From Halobacteriales archaeon (GTDB lineage Archaea > Halobacteriota > Halobacteria > Halorutilales > JAHENH01): a stretch of DNA of 10,172 nt. Where the stretch lies: positions 1 through 10,172 of the forward strand of contig JAHENH010000107.1 in assembly GCA_018609935.1 (NCBI GenBank). The letters run 5' to 3'. How positions within the stretch are numbered: position 1 is the stretch's first letter; each line of letters opens with the position of its first letter. A program made the position numbers and the translations under genes. Below are positions 5,942-10,172 of the stretch, in pieces. The notes beneath the pieces are model-generated. The model ran no database searches and had not been told where the DNA came from. It was given only the letters and a program-made list of their open reading frames with translations.

Positions 5942-8365
5942 TTAATCTATGTTTATTTTTTCACCGTTTAATATTTGTTTTTCTGTGACTTCAAATGTTT
6001 TATTGCCTATTTTGTATATTCCTGGATGTGCTAGTTGTATGGTATATCTTCCTTTTTTATCTGTTTTGACTTTTCTTTTATATAGAAATTTTTGGTCTAC
6101 ATTTTCTATTGAAACATTTGTATATACATAAAAACTTGTATTACTGTTTTCTGTTCCATTTATTTTTACTCCAGGAACTAGGGAAAAAACTCTTATTCCT
6201 TTATTGATATATAGGATTCTATAGTTTCCTACACCTGGGGTTTCTCCATTATTAGATCCTAGGTTTTGTTGTAGCCGTGAATACATTGTTTCTGGATAGT
6301 TGTTTTTAACTCTGAATGGATCCATAACAATAAATCCTACTCTATCTTTTAACCTGTTATACCATTTTTTAGGTGAACTAGAAACTATAAAGTCATTATA
6401 GTTGTTTTGTGCAAAACCATATGATCTGGATTGTCCATTTACAAAATAGTTGTAGTGTCTGTTTTTGTCCCAATCACTAAACACATAATTCTGTGGATAA
6501 CTCCAACCTTGTCTTTCACTATAACTTTCCATCCATTTTGCAGTAGAATGCTGGTTTTGTGGTATAACAGAATCATCAGCCAATACATATGTATACCCAA
6601 TATTTGTAGATCCTAAAACTAAAAATAAAACAACCAATAAAAAACTAGATCTTAAATCCAAAACATCAAAAAAACCACTAAAACTGTTACCTTCTAAGTT
6701 TGACTTATTTGGCCCCTCCTTTTTCTTGGATTTAGAATCTCTAAATAGTGGTTTTTGTTTTATTATTTTTAGTTTTTGTCCTATATCTATTAGACCAATA
6801 GACATAACTATAGGTATAATCAAAGAAAGCTGTCCTGCAAACCTATTCTGGATAAGACTTAAAAACAAAAAATACAATCCAAAAATACAGACACATAACA
6901 ATCTAGGGTTTTGTTTTTTAAAGCTTTTTATTAAAAAATAACACATATATATAATAGATATAACTCCAAACAACCCAATCAACTTTATAGGTAAAAAAAC
7001 ATCCCTAGGGGAAAATAATGGTCTTGTCTCATATATGAGACTACCACTCAAACCAAAAAGGACATCAAGGTTTCTCTGGAATACCCCGATATATTCTGGA
7101 ATGAAAAACAAAAAAACCAAAGCATAGAAAACAAAGACAGAAACCACAAAACCAACTGTTTTCACAATAGAAAAACCGTATCTATAAGAGATTTCTGTAA
7201 GACCTACTATCGATACCCCTAGCACTAAAAGGATTAATGGAAAAAAACCTACAACTCCTTTTTGCCAACCAATACCTATATGGAATATAGAAGATATTAT
7301 CCCTCCAACTAGTAATCCAGTGAGTATTGGTATATTTGAAAAAAGTGGAGAAACACCCAAGTATAGATCCAAAATCCCTCTAAAAAATATATATACAAAA
7401 ACAACTCCAAGTAGAAGAGGGCCTCCCTCCCAGGCGAGGGTTTGTCCCGAAACCCCAACACCTAAAATCGAGATATACACAAATTCTTTCAGCCCTAAAT
7501 CTTTTTTTAGGTCATGTTTTTCTCTATATCTCTTTTCTGATAATAATACTAGTCCTAGTAGTGTTATGGATAACCATAGATAGTCGAATCCATGGTGGTC
7601 TGCGAAACCAAGAGATGTTCTAAGAGTATGTGTGGGCAAGACAGAAAAAATAAAAAGCGAGGATGTCGCTATTAGTCTATCATTTGATGTCTTTAAAGTA
7701 ACAAAATATATGATTATAGCTGTTATTAATGCTGAAATCACTGGATAGATCGCTAGTATCATCCCTGTATCTTTTGGTGTTCCACCTAGAACTTCAGAAA
7801 ACAGGCTTAGTGTAGAAACCATTAACGGCTCTCCATTTTCTACAGATCTTGGAAGATTATAAAAAACACCTATAAGGTTATTTTCTAAGACATTATTCTC
7901 TACTAAATACCTATAAAAATAAGGATCATTACCAGAAAGAACAATATCACCCCCTCTAAAAATCTTTTTATACATATAACCTCGGAAAAATAATACAGAA
8001 AAACCACCAAATAAAAACAAAAAATAGATATAATACTTATTAGAAATCTTTCCTATAAAATCCTTTAATCTAGTAAATATATTGTTTGAAAAATATTTTT
8101 CTCTACTGTGTTCCTTTTTCTCTGGTTTTTTTTCTTTCTTAATTGCAGACTTTACTGCTTTTCTGTCTTTTAGTCTATATCTGCCACCTTTTTTTTCAAT
8201 TATACCTCTAGATACTAGTTCTCCAAAAACACCTGAATCTACTGATATATCATGGAACGTCCAAGTTTCTTTATCTCTATCTATTTTATATATTTCCTCT
8301 ATAGAACTTTTAAGACCAGATTTCTCCTCTAGGATTTCCCGTGTTTCTTCGTAGACATCATCCAT
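5942..8365 (-). CDS. aglB: Oligosaccharyltransferase AglB/STT3, archaeosortase-associated type
   Basis: From ATG 8365 the product has 807 residues. I chose this start because a TTTAAA box lies about 28 bases upstream and the frame upstream adds only a non-conserved hydrophobic stretch. Residues 1-75 resemble a small winged-helix-like domain (TWTFHDISVDSGVFGELVSR), as I recall from haloarchaeal STT3 proteins. A basic linker and about 13 membrane helices follow. STT3 motifs are present: GND-PYFYRYL (145-153; first acidic motif in external loop 1), DHH (256-258; second metal-site motif) and YETRPLFSP (catalytic-loop Glu at 446). A soluble C-terminal domain from about 595 carries FSDWDKNRHYNYF (629-641) where WWDYG is expected, then ends in beta-rich sequence (HPGIYKIGNKTFEV). 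The enzyme transfers a lipid-linked glycan to Asn in N-X-S/T sequons on the outer membrane face. It is divergent from a sequon-rich S-layer-like gene, a likely substrate. Cytoplasmic loops are strongly basic. Confidence 0.92.
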   Translation of the reverse strand: MDDVYEETREILEEKSGLKSSIEEIYKIDRDKETWTFHDISVDSGVFGELVSRGIIEKKGGRYRLKDRKAVKSAIKKEKKPEKKEHSREKYFSNNIFTRLKDFIGKISNKYYIYFLFLFGGFSVLFFRGYMYKKIFRGGDIVLSGNDPYFYRYLVENNVLENNLIGVFYNLPRSVENGEPLMVSTLSLFSEVLGGTPKDTGMILAIYPVISALITAIIIYFVTLKTSNDRLIATSSLFIFSVLPTHTLRTSLGFADHHGFDYLWLSITLLGLVLLSEKRYREKHDLKKDLGLKEFVYISILGVGVSGQTLAWEGGPLLLGVVFVYIFFRGILDLYLGVSPLFSNIPILTGLLVGGIISSIFHIGIGWQKGVVGFFPLILLVLGVSIVGLTEISYRYGFSIVKTVGFVVSVFVFYALVFLFFIPEYIGVFQRNLDVLFGLSGSLIYETRPLFSPRDVFLPIKLIGLFGVISIIYMCYFLIKSFKKQNPRLLCVCIFGLYFLFLSLIQNRFAGQLSLIIPIVMSIGLIDIGQKLKIIKQKPLFRDSKSKKKEGPNKSNLEGNSFSGFFDVLDLRSSFLLVVLFLVLGSTNIGYTYVLADDSVIPQNQHSTAKWMESYSERQGWSYPQNYVFSDWDKNRHYNYFVNGQSRSYGFAQNNYNDFIVSSSPKKWYNRLKDRVGFIVMDPFRVKNNYPETMYSRLQQNLGSNNGETPGVGNYRILYINKGIRVFSLVPGVKINGTENSNTSFYVYTNVSIENVDQKFLYKRKVKTDKKGRYTIQLAHPGIYKIGNKTFEVTEKQILNGEKINID

Positions 8366-8390
8366 AACTAAGAATAAACATAAATATGTC

Positions 8391-8396
8391 TTTAAA
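8391..8396 (-). promoter_or_regulatory. TATA-like box of aglB
   Basis: TTTAAA (within GTTTAAAG on the minus strand) is centred about 28 bases before the ATG at 8365, the same leaderless spacing seen at the zinc-ribbon and propeptide-like genes. Confidence 0.45.
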
Positions 8397-8446
8397 CTAT
8401 ATCTTATTTTACCTTCTGAAAAAATAAAAAAGAAATAAAGAGACAT

Positions 8447-8593
8447 TTAAAAATTTTTTATTTATGTTGAAAAATAACTAGAAAAATGTATTTTTTATAA
8501 CTCAGTTTTATCTTTTAACTTTTTTATTTAAAAAACTAGTTTATTTTTAAGGATATTAAATCTTTGATTTAAAAAATAAAAATTAAGATGTTA
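8447..8593. other. A+T-rich spacer upstream of aglB
   Basis: No reading frame or ordered repeat is seen. Together with the repeat cluster and the S-layer promoter region, it makes up the 516-base divergent spacer between aglB and the S-layer-like gene. Confidence 0.5.
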
Positions 8594-8696
8594 TTTTTAT
8601 ATATAGAACACTTTATAAACATAGAACATTTATGTATGTGGAACATTTATCTTTTATGTATGTAGAACAATCACCTAGTTTTATATACGTAGAACA
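8594..8696 (+). repeat. Five imperfect 17-base direct repeats ending in AGAACA
   Basis: Copies lie at 8594-8610, 8612-8628, 8629-8645, 8653-8669 and 8680-8696, with consensus near TTTATRTAYGTAGAACA. Copies 3 and 4 differ at one base. GAACA is invariant, while the TATA-like half varies. End-to-end spacing is 18, 17, 24 and 27 bases. A 10-base palindrome, TAGATATCTA (8700-8709), follows copy 5. The cluster lies between the divergent promoters of aglB and the S-layer-like gene, so operator sites are the simplest idea. Confidence 0.75.
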
Positions 8697-8797
8697 ATCT
8701 AGATATCTACATTCTTTTATCATATTTTGGATATTTTTGTTAAATTAGCTTTATGTCTAATATTAGTTATGTTTCTGTAAGACCTATTTAACACAAA

Positions 8798-8808
8798 CTA
8801 TTTAAAAC
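8798..8808 (+). promoter_or_regulatory. TATA region of the S-layer-like gene
   Basis: ACTATTTAAAACC contains a TTTAAA box about 80 bases before the ATG at 8882. This predicts a start site near 8830 and a leader of roughly 50 bases, unlike the leaderless genes in the window. The leader contains CTCAA-AAA-TTGAG (8840-8852), able to form a 5-base-pair hairpin. Confidence 0.4.
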
Positions 8809-8869
8809 CTCAAATCTATTTTTCGACCGTAATGTATAGCTCAAAAATTGAGTTTGAAGTATATTCAAC

Positions 8870-8875
8870 GGTGAT
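8870..8875 (+). promoter_or_regulatory. Shine-Dalgarno site of the S-layer-like gene
   Basis: GGTGAT lies 6 bases before the ATG at 8882 and matches the GGAGGTGAT complement of the conserved archaeal 16S rRNA 3' end. It is the only clear ribosome binding site noticed in the window and supports this start codon. Confidence 0.65.
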
Positions 8876-8881
8876 TTATTC

Positions 8882-10172
8882 ATGAACTTTGACAACAACC
8901 GGATACGCCCACTTCTGCTAACAACAATCATGGTTTTCTCAGCATTTGCAGCCATAACTTTCACAAGTGTAGGTGTAACAAACGCCGAAGTAGCAAACTT
9001 CGACCCTGCACCAATCGATGTCACACATAAAAACGGTGTACCACTAGACCCAGTAGTAGACGATACAAACAACAATCTGGATAATCTTCCAAGAGTAAAA
9101 TCAGCACATACTGCATGTGAAGGTGGACCGGATACAATTACAGCAAATCTAAACGTAACAAATACAGATGAAATAAACGTTACTCTAACAACTACACCCG
9201 GATCTCCATTAAGTGGAATTTATGGAGTAAATGATGATGGAGGAATAACCGTAAGTGATGGAGGACCAAACGATCAAGACCAACTCTCAAACGGTCAGAT
9301 AAATGTTAGTTTTGCAGTAGACGCAAATGCTACTGGACCAGACTTTGCGCCTGGAACAAATCTTTCGATTGCTGCATCCGATGCAGCCAGTGACGGTAGC
9401 TTCCAGCCAGGTGTAAACCTAGAGGTACTTGATCCAGCTGTTAGAGTAAGCTGTGACCCACCAACAAAAGAAGACCCAGACGCAGACACAGATGGTGATA
9501 TATTTACAGCGCCAGGTACAGGACCAGTTCCAGGAACAGATGAATCTATAAGCGGTAATCAAATGTTTAATACTCCTAAAGCATTGAATAGTGCTCCTGA
9601 TCTTGTTGATGCAAGAGAAGATCTAGCTGAAGATGTTCCAGATAACAAGACAGGTACAAGTGATAGACAGATAGCACATCCAAGAGAACAAGTAAGAATC
9701 ATGGCGTTTGTCCATGACCCTGACGGAGTAGAGAGAGTAGTAGCAAACATAAGTGGTCTTGGAAACGCCAACCTTCCCGGATTCGCAAACAACCATATAC
9801 CGATGGCTTATGATGCAAACTATGACGGAAACATAGATCCACACGAAGAAAACAATCCATGGCCTGGAACAAACGGAACATATATAGCAAGATTCTACAT
9901 AAACGAAACAGAAAACCTAGACTTAACAGCAAGTGTAGAGGTAGGTCCCGAAGGAAATTATTTAGGTAATGCTAGTGTTAATGTAACTGCAGTAGATGAG
10001 GCAGGAAATAGCAACACGGAGATTTCTACCCAGATAGCCGTAGCAGAATTCTGTGAACAAAATAATGATCCACACTATGCAGAACGTGATGAGGGTGACA
10101 TTGAAGAGGCTTGTCCTGGTGTCTATGGTCAGGAAGGGGATGACCATGTAACTATTGTCTTCCCACACACGA
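8882..10172 (+). CDS. N-terminal part of a large acidic S-layer-like surface glycoprotein
   Basis: The frame is open to the window edge: 430 complete codons, with the 3' end missing. Residues 1-35 (NNRIRPLLLTTIMVFSAFAA then a hydrophobic run to VTNA) match the signal region typical of haloarchaeal archaeosortase-dependent S-layer glycoproteins. The mature part is strongly acidic, rich in Asp/Gly/Thr/Val, and poor in Lys, as expected for an extracellular protein of a halophile. Eleven N-X-S/T sequons are visible (N91, N99, N141, N149, N160, N255, N289, N331, N341, N363, N367), making it a likely AglB substrate. A near-perfect EF-hand loop, DANYDGNIDPHE, spans 311-322. Four cysteines (79, 191, 391, 411) could form disulfides. 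Two beta-sandwich-like segments are likely (about 265-290 and 330-388; AVDEAGNSNTE). Codon use is less A+T-extreme than in neighbouring genes, suggesting high expression. A C-terminal PGF-CTERM signal is predicted beyond the window but not seen. Confidence 0.82.
   Translation, partial: MNFDNNRIRPLLLTTIMVFSAFAAITFTSVGVTNAEVANFDPAPIDVTHKNGVPLDPVVDDTNNNLDNLPRVKSAHTACEGGPDTITANLNVTNTDEINVTLTTTPGSPLSGIYGVNDDGGITVSDGGPNDQDQLSNGQINVSFAVDANATGPDFAPGTNLSIAASDAASDGSFQPGVNLEVLDPAVRVSCDPPTKEDPDADTDGDIFTAPGTGPVPGTDESISGNQMFNTPKALNSAPDLVDAREDLAEDVPDNKTGTSDRQIAHPREQVRIMAFVHDPDGVERVVANISGLGNANLPGFANNHIPMAYDANYDGNIDPHEENNPWPGTNGTYIARFYINETENLDLTASVEVGPEGNYLGNASVNVTAVDEAGNSNTEISTQIAVAEFCEQNNDPHYAERDEGDIEEACPGVYGQEGDDHVTIVFPHT

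Noticed and set aside
8366..8446. 27-residue N-terminal extension of AglB
   Set aside because: The extension would cover the TTTAAA box and adds a hydrophobic stretch before the cytoplasmic winged-helix-like domain; the ATG at 8365 fits better.
8594..8696. CRISPR array
   Set aside because: Repeats are 17 bases, imperfect, and separated by 0-10 bases, too short and variable for a CRISPR array; no cas gene is nearby.
8788..9075. Minus-strand frame across the start of the S-layer-like gene
   Set aside because: It is antisense to a long open frame with a clear signal peptide, sequons and a Shine-Dalgarno site.
9295..10168. Several minus-strand frames within the S-layer-like gene
   Set aside because: All are antisense to the 430-codon plus-strand frame and read as low-quality peptides without motifs.

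Overview
The window looks like a chromosomal segment of a salt-adapted archaeon with a very A+T-rich genome. Archaeal marks are an AglB/STT3 oligosaccharyltransferase with a large membrane domain, a C-terminal PGF-CTERM sorting signal (the archaeosortase A substrate type), a haloarchaeal-style S-layer signal peptide, many N-X-S/T sequons, and TATA boxes about 26-29 bases upstream of start codons (leaderless transcription). The haloarchaeal-type cell-surface genes in such low-GC DNA, with AGA and ATA codons common, would suit a Methanonatronarchaeia-like lineage or another low-GC halophile. The taxon is my inference and is not proven by any marker here.

Layout. 1-666 (+) is the 3' end of a coiled-coil surface protein ending in a calcium-loop/dockerin-like domain. 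667-1726 is mostly gene-poor, with short repeats, a possible frameshifted coding remnant (1072-1240, -) and a doubtful small membrane ORF with an in-frame amber codon (1467-1604, -). 1727-1891 (-) is a 54-residue double zinc-ribbon protein. Diverging from it, 2203-2802 (+) encodes a small secreted PGF-CTERM protein. 2914-3474 and 3467-5731 (+) overlap by 8 bases and form an operon: a membrane-anchored protein resembling a free-standing subtilase propeptide, then a secreted subtilisin-family protease with a PKD domain, a module shared with the 2203-2802 protein, and a C-terminal calcium-loop/dockerin-like domain. 5942-8365 (-) is AglB, convergent with the protease. 8882-10172 (+) is the 5' part of a large acidic S-layer-like glycoprotein, divergent from AglB across a 516-base spacer holding five imperfect direct repeats ending in AGAACA.

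The common theme is building and processing the cell surface. AglB would glycosylate the many sequons in the S-layer-like protein, the protease, its neighbour and the coiled-coil protein. Archaeosortase A (not in the window) would anchor PGF-CTERM proteins such as the 2203-2802 product. The protease may mature or turn over exported proteins, with its small membrane neighbour as a possible inhibitor or chaperone. An AGAACA-containing motif lies both in the AglB/S-layer spacer and upstream of the protease operon, hinting at shared regulation.
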